A DNA stretch of 64,000 bases, from NCBI RefSeq assembly GCF_024138145.1, contig NZ_CP099997.1, positions 2,170,001-2,234,000 on the forward strand, read 5' to 3'. Below the pieces are notes generated by a model that saw only the letters and a list, made by a program, of their open reading frames with translations, had not been told where the DNA came from and did not search any database. The position numbers and the translations under genes are program-made. Positions 43,844-53,106 of the stretch are shown one piece after another; within the stretch, counting starts at the first letter, position 1; every line of letters begins with the position of its first letter. The DNA comes from Natronosalvus halobius. GTDB taxonomy: Archaea > Halobacteriota > Halobacteria > Halobacteriales > Natrialbaceae.

Positions 43844-44746
43844 TCAGTTGCTGGTTTCGTTTTTCGTGGTGTCGTCGGTGTCGTTGGTGTCGTCGGTGTC
43901 GTTCGATTCTTCGGAGTCGTTGGTATCGTCGGTGTCGTTAGCGTCGTCGGTGCCCTCTGTCTCGTCACTCTCGTTGGAATCGTCTGGCTCGTCAGACTCG
44001 GTCTCGTCCGTCTCCTCACTCGAATCTGACTCGACATCCGGGTTGAAGTGAATGTTTTTGGCGACGGCACCGTAGATGTCGTCGTACTGTTTGTCTTTGT
44101 CCATCAGGAAGACCTCGACGGTCAGGCGCTCGTTTTCGCCGAACTCCTCGAGACCGCCAGGCCGGACCTCGATGTGGAACGTCCCGTTGTCGGTCATCTC
44201 GACCTGACCGGTGCGCTCGACGATCTTTCGATTGCCTTTCCCTTCGTTAATCTTGACGAAGAAGTACGGCTCACCGACGACGTCACCGTACTCCGGCGGG
44301 TCGACGTCCTCCATGCTCGTGTTGGCGACGATCTCGATGTTGAAGTCCGAGTAGCCCTCGCCGTTTTCCGCCTCTACTTTGTCGACGAACTCGACACTTT
44401 TGATCCGGGTCGAGTTCTCGTCTTTCCATTCGAGCGGCATGTTCGGCTGCTGTGGCGGCGACCACCTGGACTGGGTCGATTCGTCGTCTTCCCGATCCTC
44501 GGTGGAACCGCCACCGTTCGCGTCCTCGGTGGAACCGTCACCGTCCGAGTCGTCTTCGGCGTCCTGGCTCTCGTTCGACGAATCGTCCCCGGTAGTATCG
44601 GTCTCTGACGTGTTCTCCGACGGATCCTCCACATCGGGCTGTGTCTCCTCCGGCGAGTCGCCCGCTCCGAACCCTCCGAGGGACGTACACCCCGAGAGGG
44701 CGACGAGCAGGACGACGCAGACCACAGCGAGTGTTCTGAACTGCAT
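43844..44746 (-). CDS. Acidic haloarchaeal lipoprotein
   Basis: A 300-residue protein with a Sec signal ending in VALSGC (Cys20 as lipid anchor). Residues 30-95 are a Ser/Asp/Glu/Thr/Gly spacer. The folded core (about 95-235) contains IEIVANTSMEDVDPPEYGD, YFFVKINEGKGNRKIVERTG and FHIEVRPGGLEEF, likely beta-rich. The tail is Asn-Asp-Thr-rich, with many N-x-S/T glycosylation sequons and encoded by trinucleotide-scale repeats. Function unknown; probably a surface protein. Confidence 0.78.
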   Translation of the reverse strand: MQFRTLAVVCVVLLVALSGCTSLGGFGAGDSPEETQPDVEDPSENTSETDTTGDDSSNESQDAEDDSDGDGSTEDANGGGSTEDREDDESTQSRWSPPQQPNMPLEWKDENSTRIKSVEFVDKVEAENGEGYSDFNIEIVANTSMEDVDPPEYGDVVGEPYFFVKINEGKGNRKIVERTGQVEMTDNGTFHIEVRPGGLEEFGENERLTVEVFLMDKDKQYDDIYGAVAKNIHFNPDVESDSSEETDETESDEPDDSNESDETEGTDDANDTDDTNDSEESNDTDDTNDTDDTTKNETSN

Positions 44747-45057
44747 CTTGGACGTCGGTATCGGTTTCCGTCATATCATTATAACCCTGATAAGTCTCCT
44801 TGGTCGCCATATAACAACTCCATAGTCGAGTTCATCGACGGGGAAAGCCGTGTTCGAGGGACCGATTACGGGCATTTGCCGAGGCTCGAGTGACGACGTG
44901 CGAACAAGGTCGAATCGAGTGGCGCGTCGCTCGAGTCGACAGCCGTCAGACTGTCTCCGGGAGCCGTCAGTCGCTAGACCGTCTTCGGAAGCCACCCACC
45001 GTCAGACCGTCTCCGGGAGCCACCCACCGTCAGACCGTCTCCGGGAGCCACCCACCG
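44747..45057. other. 311-bp intergenic stretch with repeat array
   Basis: The left part is AT-richer promoter sequence for the lipoprotein gene. The right part is filled by the 28-bp tandem repeat array derived from the end of the short-chain dehydrogenase gene. No gene is supported. Confidence 0.6.
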
Positions 45058-45084
45058 TCAGACCGTCTCCGGGAGCCACCCACC
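44945..45084. repeat. 28-bp tandem repeat array made from a gene's 3' end
   Basis: Three identical 28-base units begin at 45001, 45029 and 45057. Two degenerate units precede them (from about 44945 and 44974). The unit at 45057-45084 is the real end of the short-chain dehydrogenase gene and contains its stop codon (TCA on the plus strand at 45058-45060). The array thus extends past the stop codon into non-coding DNA. Confidence 0.9.
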
Positions 45085-45798
45085 GTCGACCTCGAGGTTC
45101 TGACCGCTCACGTAGTCGCTCTCCGGGTCGACGAAGAACAGGAGCGGACGGACGAGGTCGTCGAAACTGGCAGGACGCCCTCGAGGAATCTCCTCGGGAA
45201 ACGCGTCGGAGTTCTCGACGACGTACGGCGAGATGGCGTTCACGGTGATACCGTCGTCCTGAGTGTCGGCGGCGAGCATCCGCGTGAACATGATCACGCC
45301 CGCTTTGGCGACGAAGTACGGGAAGTTCACCGGGTTGACGAGTCCCTTCTCACTCGAGGCATTGCCAAGGTTGACGATGCGGCCGAATCCGTTCTCGCGC
45401 ATGCCGGGGAGGGCGCGCTTCGAGCAGAGGTAGGTGCCGTTGAGGTTCGTCTCCAGGACGCGGGCCCAGGTCTCGAACTCGATGTCGGCCCAGTGGGTGG
45501 GCGCGAAGTCGCCGACGTTGTTGACGAGTACGTCGACGGTCCCCAGGTCGTCCTCGACGCTCGAGAACAGTTCGTCGACGCTTCCGGGGTCGGTCACGTC
45601 GCCGCGAACCGTCGTGACGGCCTCGGCGCCGCGGTCTCGAGCCTCGTCGGCGACCGAGCGGGCGGCCGCGTCACTGGTGTGATAGTGGACAGCCGTCTTC
45701 GCGCCGCGTTCAGCCAGTGCAAGCAAGAACGCTCGACCGATGCCGCGAGCGCTGCCGGTGACCACTGCGGTACGGCCGGTGAGGTCTGGGTCGTCCAT
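45058..45798 (-). CDS. Short-chain dehydrogenase/reductase
   Basis: A 246-residue NAD(P)-dependent SDR enzyme. The nucleotide motif is TGSARGIGRAF near residue 14, then VDVLVNNVGDFAP, the catalytic Ser in LGNASSEKG, and YFVAK with Tyr and Lys near residue 155. The C-terminal YVSGQNLEVDGGW is the typical FabG-like ending. Substrate unknown. The start is ATG at 45798 (MDDPDLTG); the frame is open to 45861. Its 3' end is the template of a 28-bp tandem array. Confidence 0.9.
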   Translation of the reverse strand: MDDPDLTGRTAVVTGSARGIGRAFLLALAERGAKTAVHYHTSDAAARSVADEARDRGAEAVTTVRGDVTDPGSVDELFSSVEDDLGTVDVLVNNVGDFAPTHWADIEFETWARVLETNLNGTYLCSKRALPGMRENGFGRIVNLGNASSEKGLVNPVNFPYFVAKAGVIMFTRMLAADTQDDGITVNAISPYVVENSDAFPEEIPRGRPASFDDLVRPLLFFVDPESDYVSGQNLEVDGGWLPETV

Positions 45799-45913
45799 AT
45801 CCCATCCTCGCTCAGGAGCACGAAAAGTCGCCGGGGTCGGTAGTTGGGGATTTTTACTCAAAGTCGAGTAAGAGTATGAACGCTTAAGGTCGTGGACGGT
45901 ATACGTACTGAAT

Positions 45914-46369
45914 ATGACGCTCGAAAGAATCCTGCTCGCGGTTGGTCCGGGTGATGCCGAACGGACGGACGCACTCGCCGAAGCAGTGATCGAAGTCGCA
46001 GCGCCCGCAGAGTCAACGGTCGTGCTCGCTCACGTCTTCACCGACGACGAGTACGAAAAGGTCTTAGACCAGCTCTCGTTCGACCGTGACGTCAAGGAGG
46101 TCGACCCGAACGAAGTCGCCGGACGCCACGCCACTATCCGAGACCTGCGACAGCCGCTCGACGACGCGGGCGTGAGCTACGAGGTTCGCGGTTCGGTGGG
46201 CGACCACGGCAAGGCAATCGTCGATCTGGCAACCGACGTGAGCGCCGACCGCGTCGTCGTCGGCGGGCGAAAACGCTCCCCGACCGGGAAGGCCGTCTTC
46301 GGCTCGACCGCCCAGGAAGTCTTGCTCTCGGCGCCGTGTCCCGTGACGTTCGTCCGCAGTTCCGATTGA
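45914..46369 (+). CDS. Universal stress protein (UspA family)
   Basis: A 151-residue single-domain Usp protein. It begins LERILLAVGPGDAERTDALAE, and ends with the ATP-binding pattern VVVGGRKRSPTGKAVFGSTAQ (G-x2-G-x9-G-S/T), so it is probably of the nucleotide-binding type. A loop at residues 45-65 is acidic. Divergent from the short-chain dehydrogenase with a 115-base promoter region. Confidence 0.92.
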   Translation: MTLERILLAVGPGDAERTDALAEAVIEVAAPAESTVVLAHVFTDDEYEKVLDQLSFDRDVKEVDPNEVAGRHATIRDLRQPLDDAGVSYEVRGSVGDHGKAIVDLATDVSADRVVVGGRKRSPTGKAVFGSTAQEVLLSAPCPVTFVRSSD

Positions 46370-46536
46370 TCGAGTCCCGACTGATCGAATGCCAATTTCG
46401 GACCGCGAGCGACCGCCCAGGATGACGATATACTCTGCCGTTCTCGCCCCTGTCGCTCGAAGTGCCGAATAAACCGCCCGTCACGTGAAACGCGTTCCCT
46501 CACGTTTTATCGCCCGTGAGTCCTTGCCACGAGCAT

Positions 46537-48564
46537 ATGAACTGGCGGGACGCAGAACGCGAGTACGACGACGCGGTCATCGACACGACCAGCCTGGGTC
46601 GGCTGTTCGAGGATGCCGCCGAGCGACACCCCAATCGCCCAGCGCAGCGCTACAAGGGCGGGGTCTACGACCGCTCGCTCACCGATGACGTGTTGCGGGC
46701 GGCCGCCGACGGCGACTTCCGCGCGATCTCGTACGCCGAAATGCGCGACGTCGTCCGGAAACTTACGGCTGGCTTTCGCGACCTCGGCGTCGATCACGGC
46801 GATCGGATCGGCATCTTCGCCGACACCCGCATGGAGTGGGCGCAGTCGGACTTCGCGTTACTCTCCGCCGGCGCCGTGGTCACCACCGTCTACCGTAGTT
46901 CGTCGCCCGACCAGGTTCGGTACCTGCTCGACGACCCAGGTGCGACGGGCGCCGTCGTCGAGAACGAAGCGCTGCTCGAGCGCGTCCTGGAGGTCGAAGA
47001 CGACCTCGATCTCGAGTTTATCGTTTCGATGGATACGCTTTCGAGCGCCTACGACGACCGCGACGACGTCCACACCCTCGCCGACGTCTACGCGCGCGGG
47101 GAGAAAACGTTCGACCTCGAGGCCTACCAGAATTGGATCGACGAACCCGAGACGGACGACCTGGCGAGTCTGATCTACACCAGCGGGACGACCGGTCGGC
47201 CGAAGGGCGTGCAGTTGACCCACGGCAACTTCCGGGCGAACGTCAACCAGATTCGCAAGCGCTACGGGCCGCGTCCGGACAAGTCTCCCAACTTACCGGT
47301 GATCGACGAATCGACGCAGACGGTCTCGTTCCTGCCCCTGGCTCACGTCTTCGAGCGCACCGCAGGACACTTCCTGATGTTCGCCAGCGGGGCCTGCGTC
47401 GCCTACGCCGAGAGTTCCGACACCCTGCAAGAGGACTTCAGCGCGGTTCGGCCGAACTCGGCGACGAGCGTGCCGCGGGTCTATGAGAAGATCTACGATG
47501 CCATCCGCGAACAGGCGAGCGAATCCGCGATCAAGGAACGGATCTTCCACTGGGCGACCGACGTCGGCGTCGAGTACGCCGAGGCGGAGGCGCCGGGGCC
47601 GGCCCTGCGGGCGAAACACGCCCTCGCTGACCGACTCGTCTTCTCACAGGTCAAGGAAGCCCTCGGCGGCAACGTCGAACTCCTCATCAGCGGCGGGGGG
47701 AGCCTCTCGAAGGACCTCTGCACGCTCTATCACGGAATGGGCCTGCCCATCTACGAGGGGTACGGCCTGACCGAAACCGCCCCCGTGGTCACCGTCAATC
47801 CGCCCGAGGAACCCAAAATCGGGACGATCGGTCCCGCCCTGCCTGACGTCACGCTTCGCATCGACGAGTCCGTCGCCGACCAGGACGTCTTCGATGACCC
47901 CGGCCAGGTCGGGGAGTTGCTCGTTCGGGGACCGAACGTGACCGACGGCTACTGGGAGAAACCCAGCGCTACCGACCGGGCGTTTTTCGAGGCCGAGGTT
48001 GAGGACGAGAGCGAGAGCGAGAGCGATGCCGAGGACGAGGACGAGGACAAGGACGACTACGGAGACGACGAAGCCCGCTGGTTCCGCACCGGCGACATCG
48101 TCCACCTGCGTCCGGACGGCTACGTCGAGTTCCGCGAGCGGGTCAAGCAGATCCTCGTGCTCTCGACGGGCAAGAACGTCGCCCCCGCCCCCATCGAGGA
48201 CGCCTTCGCCGCCAGCGAGGTCGTCGAGCAGTGCATGGTCGTCGGCGACGGCGAGAAGTTCGTCGGCGCACTCGTCGTCCCGAACGTCGAGCACGTCCGC
48301 AAGTGGGCTGACCGCGAGGGAATCGACCTCCCCGAGGACGCCGAGGCCATCTGTGCGGACGAGCGCGTTCGATCCTACGTCGGCGAGGAAGTCGACGCGG
48401 TGAACGAGAACTTCGAGAAACACGAGACGATCAAGCAGTTCCGCCTCGTCCCCGTCGAGTTCACCGAAGACAACGAGATGCTGACGCCGACGATGAAGAA
48501 GAAGCGCCGGGTCATCCTGGAGCGCTTCGACGACCGAGTCGACGAACTCTACGCCGACGCCTGA
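46537..48564 (+). CDS. AMP-forming long-chain acyl-CoA synthetase (copy 1)
   Basis: A 675-residue FadD/ACSL-type ligase that activates fatty acids with ATP and CoA. The ATP-binding loop is SLIYTSGTTGRPKGVQLTH near residue 211, the A5 motif YEGYGLTETAPVV near residue 406, and the hinge region RERVKQILVLSTGKNVAP near residue 528. MKKKRRVILERF near the end carries the catalytic Lys. A 25-residue Asp/Glu/Ser insertion near 485-510 is absent from the second copy. ATG 46537 (MNWRDAE) was chosen. The next gene is a close paralogue in tandem. Confidence 0.93.
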   Translation: MNWRDAEREYDDAVIDTTSLGRLFEDAAERHPNRPAQRYKGGVYDRSLTDDVLRAAADGDFRAISYAEMRDVVRKLTAGFRDLGVDHGDRIGIFADTRMEWAQSDFALLSAGAVVTTVYRSSSPDQVRYLLDDPGATGAVVENEALLERVLEVEDDLDLEFIVSMDTLSSAYDDRDDVHTLADVYARGEKTFDLEAYQNWIDEPETDDLASLIYTSGTTGRPKGVQLTHGNFRANVNQIRKRYGPRPDKSPNLPVIDESTQTVSFLPLAHVFERTAGHFLMFASGACVAYAESSDTLQEDFSAVRPNSATSVPRVYEKIYDAIREQASESAIKERIFHWATDVGVEYAEAEAPGPALRAKHALADRLVFSQVKEALGGNVELLISGGGSLSKDLCTLYHGMGLPIYEGYGLTETAPVVTVNPPEEPKIGTIGPALPDVTLRIDESVADQDVFDDPGQVGELLVRGPNVTDGYWEKPSATDRAFFEAEVEDESESESDAEDEDEDKDDYGDDEARWFRTGDIVHLRPDGYVEFRERVKQILVLSTGKNVAPAPIEDAFAASEVVEQCMVVGDGEKFVGALVVPNVEHVRKWADREGIDLPEDAEAICADERVRSYVGEEVDAVNENFEKHETIKQFRLVPVEFTEDNEMLTPTMKKKRRVILERFDDRVDELYADA

Positions 48565-48719
48565 CGGGGGGTTTCGACGTTCCCGACCCCACCTCGTCTC
48601 GTTCTGCCGTCCGCCGCCGATTGAGCGCCGTCCGCTGTCGCTCGAGTACCGTCACCGCCTATACCACTCTGAACAGCCGAATAGTTCAAGAGGGGTCATG
48701 TGCATTGAGGAACCATACC

Positions 48720-50690
48720 ATGGGATGGAGGGAATCCGAACGCCAGTTCGAGGATGACGTGCTCGATGTTGACACGCTGGGCCAGATGTTTGCGAAGACG
48801 GTCGAGCGAAACAGGGACGCACCAGCCCAGCGCTACAAGGGCGGGATTTACGACCGCTCGCTCGCAGGTTCGGTGGTCGATCCCGCACCCGACGGCGACT
48901 ACGCGGTGCTCAGCTACGCCGAGATGGGGGCGATCGTCGAGCGACTCGCGACCGGCTTTCGCGACCTTGGCGTCGACGCCGGTGATCGCGTCGCCATATT
49001 CGCCGGGACACGCATGGAGTGGGCCCAGACCGACTTCGCGCTGCTCTCGGCGGGCGCGGTGGTCACCACCGTCTACCGAAACTCGTCGCCCGATAAGGTC
49101 CGCTACTTGCTCGACGACCCGGGTGCGACGAGCGTCGTCGTCGAGAACGAAGCACTGCTCGAGCGCGTCCTGGAGGTGGAAGAGGACCTCGACCTCGAGT
49201 TCATCGTCTCCATGGACGACCTCTCCGGCACGTACGACGACCGCGACGACGTCTACACGCTCGCCGACGTCTACGCCCGTGGAGACGAAGCCTACGACGA
49301 GGAGATCTACCAGGGCTGGCTCGCCGAGCGCACGCTGGACGACCTGGCGAGTCTGATCTACACCAGCGGGACGACCGGCCAGCCGAAGGGCGTGCAGCTG
49401 ACCCACCGGAACTTCCGGGCGAACGTCAACCAGACCTACCGGCGGTTCGGGCCGCGTCCGGGGAAACCGGCGGGGACCCCCTCGATCAACAGCAACACAC
49501 AAAGCGTATCGTTCCTCCCACTGGCACACGTCTTCGAGCGCACCGCGGGACACTTCCTGATGTTCGCCAGCGGAGCCTGCGTCGCCTACGCCGAGAGTTC
49601 GGACACGCTCAAAGAGGACTTTCAACTCGTCTCGCCGACGACGGCGACGAGCGTGCCCCGCGTCTACGAGAAAATCTACGACGCCATCCGCGAACAGGCG
49701 AGCGAATCGCCGATCAAGGAGCGCATCTTCGAGTGGGCGACTGACGTCAGCCGGGCGTACTACCGCGCTGACAGTCCCGGAACCGGCCTGAAGCTGAAGA
49801 TGACGGTCGCCGACAGGCTGGTCTTCTCGCAGGTCAAGGAGGCTCTCGGCGGCAACGTCGACATGCTCGTCAGCGGCGGCGGCACCCTCTCGGCCGAGCT
49901 CTGCACGCTCTATCACGGGATGGGCCTACCCATCTACGAGGGGTACGGCCTGACCGAGACTGCCCCCGTGGTCACGACCAATCCGCCCGAAGAGCCCAAG
50001 ATCGGGACGATCGGCCCCGCCCTCGTCGACACCGATCTGAAGGTCGACGAGACCGTCGTCCCCGAGGAGAGCACCGACACCGCGATCGGCGAAACCGGCG
50101 AGTTGCTCGTCAAGGGGCCACAGGTCGCGGAAGGGTACTGGAACAAGCCCGAGAAGACCGCGGAGGCGTTCGTCGAGGACGACGAGGGACGGTGGTTCCG
50201 CACCGGCGACATCGTCACTATTCGGCCCGACGGCTACCTCGTCTTCCACGAGCGTTCGAAACAGATGCTCGTGCTCTCGACGGGGAAGAACGTCGCTCCC
50301 GCCCCCATCGAGGACAGCTTCGCTCAGAGCCAGGTCGTCGAACAGTGCATGGTCGTCGGCGACGGCGAGAAGTTCGTCGGCGCGCTCATCGTCCCCAACT
50401 TCCAGTACCTCCGGGACGAACTCGGACTCGAGGACGACGCACGTATCGTCGACAGCGAGGCCGCTCACGACCTCGTCCAGGCGGAGGTCGACGCGGTGAA
50501 CGAGAACTTCGAGAAACACGAGCAGATCAAGCGCTTCCAGCTCGTCCCCGAGGAGTTCACTGAAGAAAACGAGATGCTGACCCCGACGATGAAGAAGAAG
50601 CGCCGAGTAATCCTCGAGAAATTCGACGAAGAGGTGGCGGACATCTATCCCGAGCGCGCGTCCGATCGACCAGCCGAGGCGGCCGACTGA
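48720..50690 (+). CDS. AMP-forming long-chain acyl-CoA synthetase (copy 2)
   Basis: A 656-residue paralogue of the preceding gene with the same order of motifs: SLIYTSGTTGQPKGVQLTH, YEGYGLTETAPVV, HERSKQMLVLSTGKNVAP and MKKKRRVILEKF. The start is ATG at 48720 (MGWRESER), placed exactly as the start in copy 1. The pair arose by tandem duplication and has clearly diverged. Different chain-length specificity is plausible. A 155-base gap separates them and may contain a second promoter. Confidence 0.93.
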   Translation: MGWRESERQFEDDVLDVDTLGQMFAKTVERNRDAPAQRYKGGIYDRSLAGSVVDPAPDGDYAVLSYAEMGAIVERLATGFRDLGVDAGDRVAIFAGTRMEWAQTDFALLSAGAVVTTVYRNSSPDKVRYLLDDPGATSVVVENEALLERVLEVEEDLDLEFIVSMDDLSGTYDDRDDVYTLADVYARGDEAYDEEIYQGWLAERTLDDLASLIYTSGTTGQPKGVQLTHRNFRANVNQTYRRFGPRPGKPAGTPSINSNTQSVSFLPLAHVFERTAGHFLMFASGACVAYAESSDTLKEDFQLVSPTTATSVPRVYEKIYDAIREQASESPIKERIFEWATDVSRAYYRADSPGTGLKLKMTVADRLVFSQVKEALGGNVDMLVSGGGTLSAELCTLYHGMGLPIYEGYGLTETAPVVTTNPPEEPKIGTIGPALVDTDLKVDETVVPEESTDTAIGETGELLVKGPQVAEGYWNKPEKTAEAFVEDDEGRWFRTGDIVTIRPDGYLVFHERSKQMLVLSTGKNVAPAPIEDSFAQSQVVEQCMVVGDGEKFVGALIVPNFQYLRDELGLEDDARIVDSEAAHDLVQAEVDAVNENFEKHEQIKRFQLVPEEFTEENEMLTPTMKKKRRVILEKFDEEVADIYPERASDRPAEAAD

Positions 50691-50702
50691 GCGGGAACGC
50701 GA

Positions 50703-50981
50703 CTACCCCAGTCCACCCCCTCTCGCCTTGTCGCCCTCGAGTTCGGATTCGCGGGTACGGGTCCGTTCTTCTTCCGCCTCCGAGTTGGGTTCGCGATCGT
50801 GGGGATAGACGCCCCCCGAATCCGAGCGCGTGTTCCGGGTCAGAGCCAGCCATAGGACCACGCCGGAGAGAACGAGAAACGCCCAGGCGAATTCGCTCAC
50901 ACCCGCGATCACCGACGCGAGTGCGGCGATCAGACAGCCGAGGACGGCGTATCCGTACCGGTTCAATCGCTGGAGGACCAT
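50703..50981 (-). CDS. Small two-helix membrane protein with acidic tail
   Basis: A 92-residue protein: MVLQRLNRYGYAVLGCLIAA and a second hydrophobic helix (EFAWAFLVLSGVVLWLAL), then a charged Arg/Glu-rich cytoplasmic tail. No family recognised. The ATG at 50981 was chosen. It is convergent with the second acyl-CoA synthetase, with 12 bases between the stops. Confidence 0.65.
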   Translation of the reverse strand: MVLQRLNRYGYAVLGCLIAALASVIAGVSEFAWAFLVLSGVVLWLALTRNTRSDSGGVYPHDREPNSEAEEERTRTRESELEGDKARGGGLG

Positions 50982-51195
50982 GGTACACCTCGCTCCTGCT
51001 GCCACAGGTGTTTTTTCACGGATACGTCGACTACATCCGATCGGCGGGACGCTCCTCGAGGCGTCTGCCGTCACTGCAGTCATCGCTGAACGGTCCGCAC
51101 GAGCACTCGAGCGCGCTCCCTTCGATCGACCCGAATCCGGCAGCGATCAGTCGAGAGCTATAACTGGGTGGTTTCAGTAGTGAATACATCGACGG

Positions 51196-53079
51196 ATGAA
51201 CGTTCGACTACAGGACGAGAGGTGGGTGCGCCGCCGCGGCGTCGCCGTCCGGGGCCAGGCATTCGACGGGGCGGACCTCCTCGAGGCGCCGGCCATCGCC
51301 GAGCGGTTCGCACGGGCGCTCGAGGACGGGGCCGGCCGGAACCAAGACGCGGACGCTCACCTCGAGGCCGTCGCCGCCTGCGCCGACTCCCTCGAGGGCT
51401 TCTTCGCGGCCGTCGTCGGCCTCGACGCAGACTCGACGTACCTCGTCGCCGACGGCGCTCGCTCGATTCCCCTCTGGTACGACGCCGCCGGGTCGGTCGT
51501 CAGCGATCGCGGGTGGATTGCCAGAGACGCCGTCGACGCGCCTCGAGACCCGATCGCCGAGCGCGAGTTTCTCCTGACGCGGTACGTAACCGGTCCCGAC
51601 ACCATCTGGCAGGACGTCTTCGCCGTGCAACCGGGGGAAGTGGTTCGGCTCGGATCGAACGACGCCGACGAGGCTCCTGGCGTCACCGATAACGGCGACC
51701 GAACCATCACTCGCCACACCTACCGCGAGTACTGGCCCGCCGCCGAGACGCCGACCGACGAGGACGAGGACAAGTGTTCCGGTGACCAGCCCGAGATTCC
51801 CCTCGCGCGCCTCGAGGCCGGCCTCCGGACCGCACTCGATCGACTCGAGGTCGTCGCCGGCGACCGCCCCGTCGTCCTCCCGCTCTCTGGCGGGTACGAC
51901 TCCCGGCTGCTCGCCGCAGCCCTCGTCGAGCGCGGACGGGACGTGATCGGCTTCACGTTCGGGCGCTCGGGCCACCCCGACGTCGAGGTCAGCCGGGCGG
52001 TCGCGGCCGAACTCGGGATCCGCTGGGAGTTCTATCCCTACTCGCGAGCGACGTGGCGCGAGGGGTACCACGGCGAGGCTGGCCGCCACTACCGGGAGTG
52101 GGCCTTCGGCGGGGACGCCCTCCCGTTTCTGGCCGAGTGGCCCGCCGTTCGCGGGTTGCTCGAGGACGACCGACTTCCCGAAGACGCGCTCTACTGTCCA
52201 GGTCACACCGTGGCGACCCCCAGCGAACGACTGCCGCGGTTCGCGGGCGAGCCCCAGTTCGATATCGACTGGGCGACCGTCGGCTGCGGGCCCGCCGTGG
52301 ATGCCGACGAGCGAGGAACCGCCGACGAAGCACTCGAAACGGTCGACCCCACGCTCGAGGCGCTGGTCGAGTACGTCCTCGAAACGCACTACGTGCTCTG
52401 GGACCTGGACGACGTCGCGAACGTGTCCACGAGCGATGGCGGAAGCATCCAGGACGCGTTTCGCGAGCGCATTCGACGTGGTCTCCTCGGCGACCGGTCA
52501 CCGGCGGCCGTCTGGGACCCCGCGACGGCCGCCGCGGCCTACGAGCGCTGGGAGTGGCGCGGGCGCATGTCGACGTTTACCAACGGCGACTGCCGGGTCT
52601 ACGAGGACGCCGGCCTCGAGTGGTGGCTCCCGCTGTGGGACCCTGCCTACGTCCGGGCCTGGGAGGCGGTTCCCCTCGCTTTCCGTCGTGGAAAGGGGCT
52701 CCACGCCGACCTCGCTACGGCCACGTACTGGCGGGTCGCCGGTATCACCCACGACCGGGCCGCGGTGACGGATCGAACGCTCGATCCTGCCGATCGCTTG
52801 ATCTCGGTCGTCCGTCACACTCCCGTTCAGCAGTTCCTCGAACGCGGCGGCGACTGGGAGCCGCCGTTCCTGGCGCCGCGCGAACGGTGGCGCGAACCCG
52901 GCTCCCACCCGCTCGCCTGGCACGGAATCGTCGACGATGCGATCCTCGAGGCCGCCCCCTCGAATCGAAATCTCTACGCGCTGCGGACGCTGGCGCGGGT
53001 CGAGGGCGTCGACCTCGGGGATCCGTCGTGGCTCGCCGACATGGGTAGGGAGTGGTTCGATAGGTCGTCACTCGAGTAA
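51196..53079 (+). CDS. Asparagine-synthase-like protein without the N-terminal Cys
   Basis: A 627-residue protein resembling asparagine synthetase B. The synthetase half has the PP-loop LPLSGGYDSRLLAAAL near residue 230 and FGGDALPF near residue 309. The N-terminal half looks like a class II glutaminase domain but starts MNVRLQDERW: the catalytic Cys2 is missing, so it cannot use glutamine in the usual way. AsnB-like proteins often act in cell-surface glycan or lipopeptide pathways rather than in asparagine synthesis. The TAA stop lies in a 9-bp triplicated sequence (CTCGAGTAA-type). Confidence 0.85.
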   Translation: MNVRLQDERWVRRRGVAVRGQAFDGADLLEAPAIAERFARALEDGAGRNQDADAHLEAVAACADSLEGFFAAVVGLDADSTYLVADGARSIPLWYDAAGSVVSDRGWIARDAVDAPRDPIAEREFLLTRYVTGPDTIWQDVFAVQPGEVVRLGSNDADEAPGVTDNGDRTITRHTYREYWPAAETPTDEDEDKCSGDQPEIPLARLEAGLRTALDRLEVVAGDRPVVLPLSGGYDSRLLAAALVERGRDVIGFTFGRSGHPDVEVSRAVAAELGIRWEFYPYSRATWREGYHGEAGRHYREWAFGGDALPFLAEWPAVRGLLEDDRLPEDALYCPGHTVATPSERLPRFAGEPQFDIDWATVGCGPAVDADERGTADEALETVDPTLEALVEYVLETHYVLWDLDDVANVSTSDGGSIQDAFRERIRRGLLGDRSPAAVWDPATAAAAYERWEWRGRMSTFTNGDCRVYEDAGLEWWLPLWDPAYVRAWEAVPLAFRRGKGLHADLATATYWRVAGITHDRAAVTDRTLDPADRLISVVRHTPVQQFLERGGDWEPPFLAPRERWREPGSHPLAWHGIVDDAILEAAPSNRNLYALRTLARVEGVDLGDPSWLADMGREWFDRSSLE

Positions 53080-53097
53080 CTCGAATAACTCGAGTAG
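53071..53097. repeat. Three 9-bp repeats, each ending in a stop codon
   Basis: In frame with the upstream gene, CTCGAGTAA, CTCGAATAA and CTCGAGTAG follow one another, each reading Leu-Glu-stop. The first holds the true stop. The motif CTCGAG is very frequent in this genome, which makes chance somewhat more likely. Confidence 0.75.
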
Positions 53098-53106
53098 GGT
53101 AACGAG

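Noticed and set aside
44945-45084. CRISPR array
   Set aside because: 28-bp identical units look like repeats, but they are contiguous without spacers and derive from the neighbouring gene's end.
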